The notes beneath the pieces are model-generated. The model saw only the letters and a program-made list of their open reading frames with translations. It made no database searches and was not told the DNA's origin. A DNA stretch of 64,000 nucleotides from Ctena decussata. Its lineage: Eukaryota; Mollusca; Bivalvia; Lucinida; Lucinidae. The DNA lies in the NCBI GenBank assembly GCA_963989385.1, contig OZ022498.1, positions 7,075,501 through 7,139,500 on the forward strand. The letters run 5' to 3'. Position 1 is the first letter of the stretch, and the number at the start of each line of letters is the position of its first letter. The position numbers were made by a program, and so were the translations under genes. Positions 45,683 to 56,810 of this stretch are shown piece after piece.

Positions 45683-46735
45683 CCCCCCACCATGGGGGTG
45701 GGGGGGGGGGGCGGGGACATATTGTTTTTGGTGTGGCTCCCGTCCCGTCGGCGTCCGCGTCCGCGTCCGCGTCGGCGTAGCTTCTTGTCTGCACTCTATC
45801 TCCTGAAGGGATGCATAGATTTTGATCAAACTGGCACAGATACATTACTGGGAGGGGGAAAACTGATAAGATTTTGGTGACTTTGACCTTATTTTCATTG
45901 TCACAGGAGGTAAAAGAAGTATGCAAAATAGCTTGTCTGCACCATATCTCCTGAAGGAATTGATGGATTTTTACCAAACTGGCACAGATATATAACTGGG
46001 AGATAGCAAAGTATTGATTAGATTTTGGTAACCTTGACCTGATTTTCAAGGTCACAGGAGGACAAAAAGTGTTGAAAAATGCCTTGTCTGCACCATATCA
46101 CCAAAAGGAATTGATGGATTTTTACCAAACTGGCACAGATATATCACTTGGAGATAGCAAAGTACTAATTAGATTTTGCTGACCTTGACCTCATTTTCAT
46201 GGTCACAGGAGGTCCAAGATTGTTGAAAAATGCCTTGTCTGCACCATATCTCCTTAATGAATGGGTGGATTGGAATCAAACTGCCATAGATACATCACTG
46301 GGAGATGGCAAAGAACCGATTAGATTTTGGTGACATTGAACTCATTTTCAAGGTCACAGGAGGTCAAAGAGTGTTGAAAAGTGCCTTGTCTGCACCATAT
46401 CTCCTGAATGGGAAGCTGGATTTGAACCAAACTTGCACAGATATATCACTGGGAGACGACAAAGAAGTGATTAGATTTTGGTGACCATGACATCATTTTC
46501 AATGTCACAGGCGGTCAAAGAGTGTGTCTGCACCATATCTCCCGAATGGATGGGCGGATTTGAACCAAATTGTCACAGATACATCACTGGGAGATGGAAA
46601 AGAAGTGATTAAATTTTGGTGACCTTGACCCTAGTTCAAGGTCAGAGGAGGTCTTAACTTGACAGCATTTAGGGAAAATGATACTGCTGGGAAAGCGCAG
46701 GTTGGGGGACATCTGTTTTTGTCAAAAAACATTTC
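45683..46735. mobile_element. G-rich-ended element with about seven internal 135-150-bp units
   Basis: After a poly-G start (45683-45720) and GTCCGCGTCCGCGTCCGCGT, units repeat near 45780, 45930, 46080, 46230, 46380, 46520 and onward. Each has CTTGTCTGCACCATATCTCC, ACTGGCACAGATA and TTTTGGTGACCTTGACCT-like blocks. It closes with GGTTGGGGGACATCTGTTTT. The design is the same as at 4510 although the internal unit differs. A 160-codon frame on the minus strand is an array artefact. Confidence 0.7.
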
Positions 46736-46765
46736 TAGTAACTTTTGTTAGTACACCTGTACTGT

Positions 46766-47195
46766 TTAGTGCCAGCTCTTTCTAAGTGGACTGTAATCTC
46801 TGGAAATCGCTTGTATTAGGCGAGATGCTTGTATTATGTGAGACGAAGTGTCAGGACAAGTTTTACAGCTCATGCCTCAGCGATGCTCGGAGGGACCCTG
46901 CGGCTGGGTGCGCAAAATTATGGGAACAAATACCGGGAAATAGTGGGACCCGCATTTCGCAAAACGAAACGGCGCATAATCGAGTACAATTTGTTATTGA
47001 TCTGTACCCTTAAGTGACAACTCTTGGAAGCTGTACCGAACTCTCGGGTAATTGCTTGTATAGGGCGAGATAACGTGTTCAAGATAAGCTATAAAGATTT
47101 GCGATGCTGGCGAGAGTCTTGCAGGAGGGTACACCAAATGTAAACATACCTTGAAATTCAGCAACAGAAAACGGCGTACAATCAAGTACAAATTC
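46766..47195 (+). repeat. Two diverged units of about 215 bp
   Basis: GTAATCTCTGGAAATCGCTTG, GGCGAGATGCTTG and ACGGCGCATAATCGAGTACA in unit 1 correspond to CTCTCGGGTAATTGCTTGTA, GGCGAGATAACG and ACGGCGTACAATCAAGTACA in unit 2. Incidental frames of 60-75 codons lie inside; no domain. Confidence 0.6.
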
Positions 47196-47543
47196 CTAAC
47201 TTAATATGGTTATCCCCCAGGGGATAACCAATTTTATAAATCTGTATGTTTATGGTATTCTGAGCAGGGTTGCTCACTATCATCTTCATCCTGTTTGGTG
47301 GATGAATTGCGATCTTACTTCCTATTCAACAGTATTTCAGTCAGAGGGTGATAAAGAAAGGCTGTGTGCAATGAAACCCTGTTTACGGTCGAAAAGATTT
47401 CCGCTTCCACACGGAATGGGACCCGGACCTCTAGCTTAGCGGGCCAGCACCGAGCACACTGAGCTTCCAGGGTTCCTTTTTTCCTGTATGGGAAACGACA
47501 AGAGCTGTGTAATATATTATAATGTAAATGTTCTAATTTTCAG

Positions 47544-47621
47544 ATACGTCTGTTGTAACGGTGGCGGCCGAAGACGGCGACACAACGGCAGGGTTTAAGA
47601 CGTTCACTTTCAGCATAAAAT
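47544..47621 (+). CDS. Cadherin-family protein, exon 4 (second repeat, partial)
   Basis: The 78-nt exon lies between TTTTCAG and a GTAAGT donor (GT at 47622). With the base from exon 3 it reads D then TSVVTVAAEDGDTTAGFKTF, then TFSIK, which is the DxD segment and following strand of a cadherin repeat. It leaves one base for the next exon. No continuation is visible up to 64000, so the rest of the protein, including any transmembrane and cytoplasmic part, is outside the window. Confidence 0.85.
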
Positions 47622-47994
47622 GTAAGTGATTTTGAATAATTTAAAATCAAAGATACACGGAAAGCCGCCTTAGCAACATGTATAGATCTAATCAGACTAG
47701 TCTTAAGTCTGCACTGCTGGAAAAAAATTGAAGAATATTCCTTGAAAAAAAAAAGAAACTATCTTATCATATGACGTCGCATCTAAGATTGTAATAAAGC
47801 CGTGCATTAAAAACGATAATCCACTAGTGGATTAAATATGCAAATTACGTCGTAACGTTATGCATTGACGTCCATAAAACGTCACATTTTCTAATGGCGA
47901 AATCATGACGTTTTAGTGCAACATTTGCTAATAAAATGCGATTTTAGTGTCATATGATAAATAGAATCTTGCATTTGTGCCCCTGTATTATTGA

Positions 47995-48088
47995 ATTTAT
48001 TAAACTCGTTGGAGAAAACCGATAAGATGCTCGGCAAAGCCTCGTATCTTATCGTTTTCCCCAACTCGTTTAATAAATTCAATAATAC
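47995..48088. repeat. 94-bp hairpin (GTATTATTGAATTTATTAAA ends)
   Basis: The left arm GTATTATTGAATTTATTAAA and AACGATAAGATACGAGG-type inner sequence pair with CTTATCG and TTTAATAAATTCAATAATAC across a short loop near 48040. There are a few mismatches (GAAAACCGATAAG versus CTTATCGTTTTCC). It is probably a compact MITE; non-coding. Confidence 0.7.
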
Positions 48089-49621
48089 ATGAGCACTCAT
48101 GTAAGATCCTATTTATGGCGAATTGGTATGCCTCATTTATGACCATCTTGTTTGCTTCTCTGGAAGAAGAATCCTTCCAGAATGGGTTCTACTCTTATTC
48201 TTAAAGAAAATAATTAGCTGTTAGAAGATCATTTTTTTCTGTAAGAGTTTACCCTCGTAGAATAAAAGTAAAGATGGCACACAAACCAAAAGAAGACTAA
48301 TGAAAAGTCAAGAGTTCAGCTTTATCCCCGACAGATGACCACAACACTATTCCAAATAATGGATAAAAAGAAATATCTTAAAAAAAGATAATCGGCTTAG
48401 ATTAGATACATGTAGAAGTGTGCATTGTAATATGTATGAGTCATATACATGTAAGATATCAAATGTGCTGATCAGATTGTATGGATGCGCATGTTGATAA
48501 GCAGGTTTTGGGGATTCGATTTCGAAAATGCTGTTGAATTTTGATTGGGGTCTGTCTATGTTGCACATAACAATGAGGATTGGTTGGCTGACCGCCCCAC
48601 ATATAACCTTAAAAGTGTCGCACTTCCAACACAACAACGAAGCCAGCAACAATTACTTACTTTCGTCCTCGATTTCTGTGTCAAGTTACCTTGTTGATTT
48701 TTAGCTCACCTGAGCGATATTTGTCCGTCATTCGTCCGTCCGTCCGTCGCCAACAATTTCTTCAAACGACATCTTCTCCTAGACCAGTAAGCCAATTTCA
48801 AAATAATTTCTCACAAATGTTTCTGTTATAGCCCTGAACCAAAATTGCTAAAATGGTTCCGCTCCGCTGAACTAAATGGCCGCCAGAGCTAAAAATTGAA
48901 AACCTATAAACGACATCTCTTCTGAACCCAATGGCTCAATTTCAAAATAATTTCACAGAAATGTTTAAATCATGGCCCTGAACAAAAATTGCTTAAACGG
49001 TTCCACTCCGCTGAACAAGATGGACACCAGCCTAAAAATGTAATAAATCTTAGAATGACACAGAGGGCACAGTTTTCATCAAATCTTCATGAAACTTTGT
49101 CAGAGGGGTTTATCGTAATAGAATCTAGACCAGGTTTGAAACTGTGTTATATGGAATCAAAAACTAGGTCACTAGGTCAAGTCTTCGAAAAAACTCTATG
49201 TACACCCTAGAGGGCACAGTTATAATCAAATCGTCATGAAATTTTGTCAGAATGTTTCTCCTTATAAAATCTAAGCCGAGTTTGAAACTGAGTCATGTGG
49301 AGTCAACAACTAGGTCACTAGGTCAAATCCTAGAAAAACCTCGTGTACACTCTAGAGGGAACATTTATGATACAATCTTCATGAATCTTTGTCAGAATGT
49401 TTATCTTTATAAAATCTAGATCAAATTTGAAAATCAGCCATGTACACTCTAGAGGGCACAGTTTTGATCCGATATTCATGAAACTTTGTCAGAATGTTTA
49501 CATCCATAAAATCTAGACCAGGTTTGATACTTGGTCATGTGGGGTCAAAACTAGGTAAAAGAACGTAGGTACACAATAAAGGGTTCATTTTCCATTTAAT
49601 CCTTATGAGAAAAAAAAAAGA

Positions 49622-51240
49622 AAGTAAAAAGTATGCAAACACCAGGAACTGAAACAATCAAAATCCAAATCCAGCCCTCAAACCATAGTTGGAAACAACT
49701 AAGATTACAAATAATCAAGATACAGAGAACATATGGCCAACCGAGTGAGCAGCTTGTTCCCAAAAGGTGGCCACTCAGCAACCCAAACCGAACCAAAAAT
49801 AATAATAACATACATAAGGTAAAACATCACAGAAACTCTGACACCAAAAACAGGCAACAAAGAACCACAACAGAACTACCGCCTTGGAACGGTCAGTAAT
49901 GAATTACTGGGGGGCTTAAATCGATTTTACAGGCCCAACCTCACCCTCAGTTTCTGAAGTGGTACAAAACATTTAGTTGGTTGTTCGGTTCGCATGATAA
50001 CCCTCTAACTCGTCAATGAATCATCACGGTAAACACATAAATCAAATTTCAACACCATGAAGAAGCAAAGACGAGGACTCAACAGATACAACGGGCCGTC
50101 TGACAGGTGGAGATCCCTGTCCTGCCAAACAACCCCACTGGAAATCTGAAGCAAAAGAAGGTCACCAGTTGAGCCCCGGTGGACCAAGCAACAGACAAAA
50201 AGGCTCCGGTCCCAACCAACTAAAATATATAGCTTTAGGTCGGGGTCATCATAGAGTCTGACGACCGATCCCCCGGTGTGCAATTAAAGAGTGCAGCAAA
50301 GCTATCAACCGTGATTGGGTTAATCACTAAGCATGCAGACTGTCGCATAACATTTAAATTATAGCCAATACGTTTGTGACGTATTATTATTTTTCGGAAT
50401 TGATCAGAAAAATCAGTCCTACCCTTAATCTTTTTGAATTTGTATACTAAGTCACCATAAAATTCTGGTTCCGATAGGCCTTGGTGTAAAAGAAATTTTA
50501 ATCCGACATCAAATTTTGAAACCAATTCATGGTGTCTGCGATAGAATTTAGAAAAAGCCTTTCTAAGCTTATGATACCGATAGCCCTGTTGAAGAAGTTT
50601 AGCAGTTAAACATTTATTACGAGCATTAAAGTCATCTACATGACTACACACTCTAGCAAATCTTATAAGTAGAGAAATATACACTCCATAAGAGGGACGA
50701 CGTGGAACGTCACCATCCAAAAATGGAAAATTAACTATATCAAAGTCAAAGTCATCACGTTTATCATAAATTTTAGAAGATACAAAACCGTTAGAAATAG
50801 ATAGATGTAAATCCAAAAAGGGGGCCTCGGTATCTGAAGTATTAGCTTTATTCAATTTAAGTTCAGGTGGGTAAATTTGGTTAACCATGCTTTCAAAATA
50901 AGGATTATCAATATTCAGAAGATCGTCTAAATATCTAGAGGTTGAGTTAAATGCCTCAATGATATCAGCTTGATTATCAACAGAAAGAGAAGTCATGAAA
51001 TCTCTTTCATAACAAAATAAAAACAAATCGGCCACAAGGGGAGCACAATTTGTACCCATCGGAATACCAACAATTTGTCTGTATAACTTATTACCAAATC
51101 TGATGTAAATATTATCTAAGAGATATGATAAGGCGTCACATACATTCCGACATGACCAAAGACTATATCCTCTATATATTTTACGGTCAGTAGAAGTGAA
51201 AAACGCTTTCTTATATAGAATCTGTCTGTCGTACATATGG
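49622..51240 (-). mobile_element. Penelope-like retroelement, copy 4 (longest, 5'-truncated)
   Basis: On the minus strand it runs from about 51240 through an RT ORF (51236-50235) and a tail of about 610 bp to the common 3' end near 49624. The 5' end stops at sequence belonging to the host array element, so it is truncated, and RT motifs upstream of the palm are missing. No GIY-YIG endonuclease is visible in the surviving part. Copies at 26731, 30987 and 42990 are shorter versions of the same family. Confidence 0.7.
50235..51236 (-). pseudogene. Reverse transcriptase fragment, Penelope-like type
   Basis: The 333-codon open frame has RT palm and thumb sequence. LYRQIVGIPMGTNCAPLVAD (residues 52-70) is the GxPxG-type motif B region with the catalytic-loop signature, and RYLDDLLNID (101-110) is motif C with both Asp residues. 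FLDLHLSI and the YDKRDDFDF segment follow, then a basic C-terminus rich in Lys and Arg. Motif A and the fingers, which should precede it, are lost with the 5' truncation, so it cannot be a complete polymerase even though the remaining frame is intact. The first Met is probably not the native start. PLE identity is from the motif wording and tail structure; another non-LTR-like lineage is possible. Confidence 0.7.
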
Positions 51241-51941
51241 ATGTCCCTGGGGTTAAGTTCACAGGATACTCAGGTGAGCGATCCAGGGCCATCATGGCAC
51301 CATTGTGTATTTAACATGAGCGACATAATATGCGAAATGTTTTTTGGCTTAAAGCGATTTGGACCTAAATATCTAGATTCAACTCGACCAGGGCTATAGG
51401 CCAACAGTCAAATGCAACTGAAAGTAGAAAATGAAAGAGACAGTAAGCTACTTACATCAAAATCCCGGATGTATTTATATTGGCCAATGAAATATAGGCC
51501 AATACTAAGGTTATACGGGTAAGGGCGGAAAAGCCAAAGGGTAATAGAAAGCTGACAAACAATGACAATACCAGTAATAAATCAACCAGAAGCAGTTCCT
51601 TTGAACGGTCATTAATGGGAGGACGGGGCTTAATCACTTTTATGTGATCACAAACCCTCGCCTTTGATTAGAGTATTCCATTTTCACACAGGTGACGCCA
51701 GTTATATGTTTCCAAGAAGCAGTTTTAAGCTATATTGTCTGTTATATATTTTACACCTCTGGCATACGCAGTTATCCCAAGTATGTTTGCGAATTTTCCA
51801 TTTTTTTTTCTGTCCATTTTGTCAGTCTGTTCTTTTGTTCATTCATTCGTGTGTCCATCCGTCCGTTTGAGTTGTCATTTAAAGTTTTGGGCCAAGTGCG
51901 TCTGTATTTATTTATTTTATGTACTGGTCGGAGATATACAT

Positions 51942-53201
51942 GAGGGTCTCAATGGGGTACCTCTGAAATCAGTAATCAGTAAAATTTCAGCCCCAAAATC
52001 AGTAATCAGTAAAATTTAAGGGCAAAAGTCAGTAATCAGTAAAAATTTTGGCCAAATCAGTAAAATTGCATACCGCAACCATTCTCTCTATCTCATGCCC
52101 ATGATGCATAGTTAAGGAGTAAGTACTCTTCAGGAACTGACTGAATCAGATCAAAAAACCCTATCCCAAACATCAAAGGGAAAGATTGACAAAGACATCC
52201 TAACAAACAATAAATTACAAGTGATAAGCCGAGTCAGCAGCTCTTTCCCAAATAGGTGACAACTCAGCTATCTTTACTGAGCTAAATAATTTAGACTAAC
52301 AGAAGGGTTTCAATAGACTAAGCAAATTAAACGAAAAGCATTTAAAAACTATTTAGGCCTACTTTGAAGACTACTGAATAGTATCATAATAGTCTTTTTT
52401 ATCCGAAATTTATGCTAAACACATAGAAAGACAGTTTTTCTATGAAAAAACGCATGCAGTATAACCTGAAAAAATCACCCTTTTTACATTTAAGACAGAG
52501 ACTGTGCATCAGTGAAGGTGAATCCCCCAAATCGTATGCAGTATTCAGCCCAAATTAGAGAGTATTTCGTACACAGAGTCATGGTACACAGTATTCAATA
52601 AAAAACAGCAACTCGTACGCGTACTCGCACAAAGATGTGCGAAGCCGCCTGGTTTGACAGGAGAGAACTAGCAAAAACGCCTCTTGGCGTCTTTAATAAC
52701 CTTGATGCTTCTTCTACGGATAAAAATATGAAACCCTGCATACTCAGTCTTCTTGTCGCATTCGGAAACATGATGTCAAATCCGTAAAGTTCATCCTCCC
52801 AAGAAATTGAAAACAAAATGTGAAATATGAAATTGTTTACATCTTTAACAACCTGAGAAAGTTTCATTTGAATAGGATCCTTAGTCGTAGAAGGAAATGG
52901 ACTTTTGTTCGAATGTGTGAAACCCTATAGGACTTAATAGAATCTTTCATCATATAATATTATATTCGAGTGGACTAACAACGATTTTTCTGCGATTCAG
53001 GTAACCGCTAACCGCATGTGACGCCGTTAACCGGTATTTTTTTTTCACTCTAATTTCGCTAATCAGTATATTTGTCGACCGATTCCGTTAATCACTTAGC
53101 ATAGGCAACGCCGCTTACCAATAAAATTTCCCCTCAAATTTTGCTAATCAGTAATTTTTGGAGCCAAAATTTGCTAATCAGTAAACCCCATTGAGACCCT
53201 C
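51942..53201. mobile_element. 1.26-kb TIR element with AATCAGTAA subterminal repeats
   Basis: The ends GAGGGTCTCAATGGGGT and ACCCCATTGAGACCCTC (with two bases of disagreement beyond) are flanked by ATACAT on each side (51936-51941 and 53202-53207), a 6-bp target duplication. Just inside, AATCAGTAATCAGTAAAATT repeats on the left and GCTAATCAGTAATTTTTGG on the right. A 90-codon frame at 52867-52595 (minus) has no recognisable domain. It is a non-autonomous DNA transposon of undetermined superfamily. Confidence 0.8.
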
Positions 53202-53540
53202 ATACATGTGTCTCAGCCAATCTGCTCCAGTGTTCCTCCGCCACAATGGAATTCTTACTATATATATATGTTTCCCTAAGACTTGCGGTACTTTCAGTTA
53301 ACTTATTTATGCCGCATACTGGAGAAATTGAGAATTGTAGAACAGTCGATATGAGCTGGAATTATAACTTTCCTTAAGATTCAGAAGCGTGCTTAGGACT
53401 TTAAAAGCAAGGAATATCACCCGGAAAGTGAGATATCTGCCCCATGCCCATCTAATTTGACGACTCTCAAATGAGACAAAAAACAAACAAAACATAATAT
53501 ACGTAATCAGGCGAAAAAAATTGATGTTGGAAAACTCTAA

Positions 53541-53640
53541 TAAGTAAGTAAGTAAGTAAGTAAAGACTTTATTTAAAGAGGGTGACAACATTTAGCATAA
53601 CTAGCTAATCTTTCATGAGGCCCTCTAATGCAATAAAGAT
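53541..53640 (-). repeat. (TAAG)n tail of a retroelement fragment
   Basis: Six or so TAAG units (53549-53573) adjoin AAAGACTTTATTTAAAGAGG. On the minus strand this reads as AATAAAGTCTTT followed by the tetramer run, the form of a SINE or LINE 3' end. No body could be defined with confidence. Confidence 0.45.
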
Positions 53641-54567
53641 CACTTGATTCAACAGTCATGACTTTGCAAAGAAAGTTTTAAATGTAAAACATGCAAAGGT
53701 AGACTGAGAAAAAACTAGTTCATAAGGTATAGTAATATATACTGAAAATATTTCAAAAGTTGCCACTTTTTATTTTAAATATCTAAGGAAAATGAGGCTA
53801 CATGCACAAAAAATTCACAACGTATATACTCTGCTATACCTGATTATGTCCATATCCAGAATTGAAAATTGTTCAAATGAATTAGTGAGGAACAAGCATG
53901 TGGTCTTTGTGTTCTTACATGTAGTACATTTAACATACAGTTGAATCACTTTACAGTTTTTTTTCAGGGAAACATCTCTCTTACAATATCAAATTGAATT
54001 TTAAAAGTTTGAAGTCGGTCTGTGGCTTATTTTAACATACCGCGCCTAAATGTCGCAAACAGGTGCAGTTTTTTTTAGGCCAGTTGAATGTTGTAATTTC
54101 AAATGATTGTGACGTCACAAAAGATTTATGAGTTACAAATCCACACGACGTGCGCGATTTACAGGAAGCTCCAAAGACCGTAAGGAAAGCAGCTGAGATT
54201 AAAAACCGATGATTATGACGTTAACTTACATCGACGCCGTCTCAGTAATAGGTTTTGCATGACAACATCGAGTGCAATGATGATTGGAAACCAACGCGGA
54301 TAACGCAACAATATTGAGACAGCAAGAAATCATCTAAAAGTGTTGCATAAGATAACGACTTGGTCGCCTTATGCGTTTCACAGGTGTAACGCTCTTTTAA
54401 GTAAATAATAAGAAAAAATGCATATTTTTTTAATTTGATAAGTTTCAAGCATTTTGTCGTAAAAAGGTAAACACTGTCAAGTGAATGAATCGCCAGCGAG
54501 CAATAAAAAGTGGAGTTTTTTTAAATCCCCTCAGTAAAGTCGCTTCGATGTAGGCCTATATATATTA

Positions 54568-55623
54568 TGACACAAAAAAGAAACGTCCGTTTTATAAGGT
54601 TCTGTATCTTATGAACCGGTAAAGTTGCTAACCAAAAGAAATAAAACAAAATGTTTTCCGAACGTCTGGCACACATGGAACTGCAACCGTTTTAATTTTT
54701 GTCCATAAACTCTAGGTTTATCGAACTTAATATGAAAACAGCTTTTTTCATCCTCAGCAGCATTTTATTCACTTAAACATGAAACGATTTACGTTAAACG
54801 AGTTCAAAAATTTCGTTAAACATAAAAACCCCATTTGAAAAACAAAAGCAGCTGATAAAATGAACGATAAAGCAGCCCAAAGTCTTCGATTAATGAAATT
54901 ATCTCCCTTTGAATTAAATTAATAACGGTTTTAGAACTTCCATATCTCCATAGCCGCTCATCATTTTGACGCCGCTTTTGTTTTAATTGACTATTCTTGT
55001 GTACGACAATGACAACATGCACCAGAAAATCAAAATTAAGGCTGAAATCGAAAATCGGAGTTCACTAAATCCCGGTTTTATCACCTAGTCTCTTACAGAA
55101 AAGTAATCAAGTAATTTTGTTATAAACCTTTTGCAAGCTGAATTATGCTAAATTCCAATGATACTGGTGGCTAGAAACGAAATGTGTAGTAGTTCTATGC
55201 CATTGGCTTCCAAACGGATGGACAAACAAGACAATGTCTACGTTTATCTAAGCAAAGTCATTATCGACGTTTTTTGACGTCACTTTACGTTACAGATTTA
55301 TGCCAGTAATGATGACACTAAGGAATGCATCTAGCACTGAGTCTCATAAAATCTCAACAGCGTGTCTGCTCAGTGACGCTGGGATGTGTTGAGATCGTTA
55401 AATTGTGAAGAACATACGAAATTTGATTTTGTTACTTTCGAAGTTTGGGTACTGGTGTTTGCGGCGTTGTCATAGGCGCAAATGTTTATCGAATGGACTT
55501 TTGTTTGGTGCATACCATAGCTAAATAATCGACGTTATTGAAACAAAACACTTGAATGACATGCCTGCATGTCTTTGCAATTAACATACAAAAAGGTCAA
55601 GCGGACGTTTCTTGTTTGTGCCA
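54568..55623. mobile_element. Candidate 1.06-kb TIR element
   Basis: TGACACAAAAAAGAAACGTC at 54568 is mirrored by GACGTTTCTTGTTTGTGCCA ending at 55623 (20 of 22 bp agree including the next two). Pairing fades further in. No target duplication is clear and no coding frame above 70 codons exists. Confidence rests on the terminal repeat alone. Confidence 0.5.
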
Positions 55624-55760
55624 GTATATGATTGACACATATCAAATCACTAGTGCATTTGAAGAAAACTTATAGGCCAGGTTGCTTCTTATGCAGATCA
55701 GCCTTCAATAAAGGAGACTTTATTTCCAGCTCGTTTGCCAATAGATTCTACAATCTATCT

Positions 55761-55983
55761 GAGCCGCGACATGAGAAAACTAACAAAGTGGTTGTGCGCC
55801 CAGCGCAGACAGATCAGCCTGGGCATCCGCCCGGTCTGATCAGAGTCTTCACTGTCCGCACGGAGGTAGCATAGGCTCTAAGCTACCCTTTAACCGCTTA
55901 GCGAAGAGTCTTATCGGACTGTGAGAATTCCGAGTCTGCGCTAGGCACAAAACCACTTTGTTAGTTTTCTCGTGTCGCGGCTC
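55761..55983. mobile_element. Fold-back inverted-repeat element, copy 4 of 4
   Basis: It spans GAGCCGCGACATGAGAAAAC to GTTTTCTCGTGTCGCGGCTC, 223 bp. The inner part is more diverged than in the other copies (CTAGGCACAAAACCACTTTG on the right). It lies 229 bp upstream of the BEL/Pao element. Confidence 0.8.
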
Positions 55984-56212
55984 AGTTCTGTATCTTCTGT
56001 ATGATCAAGTTATGCACACTATTCATCAGACATATGTTGCGCTTAGTCACTATCTGATGTATGATCGCATTTTATGTCTGTCTCATGGCTTGTTATTAGC
56101 TCACCTGAGCATCTGTACTCACTATAAGGGAAACTGCTATTTGGCTGCTATGTTTTGTAACGATATTATACAGTTTGAATAATCTCTGTTGAGGGTTTCT
56201 CAAGGACATTAT

Positions 56213-56722
56213 TGTCACGGATATTCCGTGATGTTATGTTTAAGTTCTCTTTCTATCCTTATGTTTATATTTTATTTTATTTTATAGTGTTGATAAGCTA
56301 CTTCCCACACTACAGTTTGTATGCAATTATAATACTTAAAGTTACTTTTGGTAACATGACATTAATTTAAGTAACGTTAGGGTTGATTAACAATTACTGG
56401 TATAACGTCATTAGACGTTGACGTCGTATCCAAGGCTAAGTAACGTCACGACAGAATTCAGGGACAGTAAGAAGAAACACAGTTGAAACATTTTCACAGA
56501 TTGAAGAAAACAAAGAGACTGATCGGGAAAGAAGTGTACAAAGAGAAAGAAGGAAAGTGTTTATAGAAATTTATCATATCAGGAACATTAGAAATATATC
56601 TTTAGTATATTTATTCAAATTCAAGAGGAAAATTCATATGTAACTGTATACCAATGTGGCTACTTTGTGGAATTATTAAATGTGTATGCTACATCATTCT
56701 TTAGTTAATATCATTCGCCACA
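56213..56722 (+). repeat. 5' LTR
   Basis: It begins TGTCACGGATATTCCGTGAT and ends CATTCGCCACA, with TG...CA termini. An inner palindrome-like segment (AACGTCATTAGACGTTGACG, 56406-56425) contains TGACGTC, which could act as a CREB/ATF-type site. The copy at 62402 is the same length. Confidence 0.93.
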
Positions 56723-56727
56723 TTGTT

Positions 56728-56745
56728 TGGTGCCGGAACCCGGGA
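56728..56745 (+). promoter_or_regulatory. Candidate primer-binding site
   Basis: TGGTGCCGGAACCCGGGA starts five bases after the 5' LTR. TGG is the complement of a tRNA CCA tail, and the rest fits the acceptor and T-arm of a tRNA; which tRNA is not decided here. Confidence 0.7.
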
Positions 56746-56810
56746 CGATTACAGATATACAGATATAAATATATGATTTAGGGGCCAAAAGCTGACTAAT
56801 TGATGTAAAA

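Larger units (their letters stand above)
44448..47543 (+). other. Intron 3 of the cadherin gene (3.1 kb)
   Basis: It holds two opposed SINEs (44611-44880 and 45040-45325), the array element at 45683-46735 and a two-unit repeat at 46766-47195. The stretch 45326-45682 is AT-rich without recognisable content. 47196-47543 contains the small palindrome GGTTATCCCCCAGGGGATAA and otherwise nothing I recognise. Confidence 0.75.
48701..51290 (+). mobile_element. TAGCTCACCTGAGC-ended array element, interrupted by a retroelement
   Basis: The left end TTTTAGCTCACCTGAGCGAT plus GTCCGTCC repeats is followed by two units of about 180 bp (48760-49020) and then about four units of 115-130 bp (CAGAGGGCACAGTTTT, CATGAAACTTTGTCAGAATG, AAATCTAGACCAGGTTTGA). 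The matching far end, ACTCAGGTGAGCGATCCAGG, lies at 51268-51290, beyond the inserted retroelement (49622-51240). Uninterrupted, the element is about 0.95-1 kb. Confidence 0.7.

Noticed and set aside
45573..46055. 160-codon minus-strand frame
   Set aside because: It runs through tandem units and a G-rich/GTCCGC microsatellite, with Asp-Ala-Asp repeats from simple sequence. No domain.
49596..50283. Hydrophobic and Arg-rich frames repeated in all four Penelope-like tails
   Set aside because: Their recurrence reflects recent copying of the non-coding tail. Frames occur on both strands of the same bases, so coding conservation cannot be claimed.
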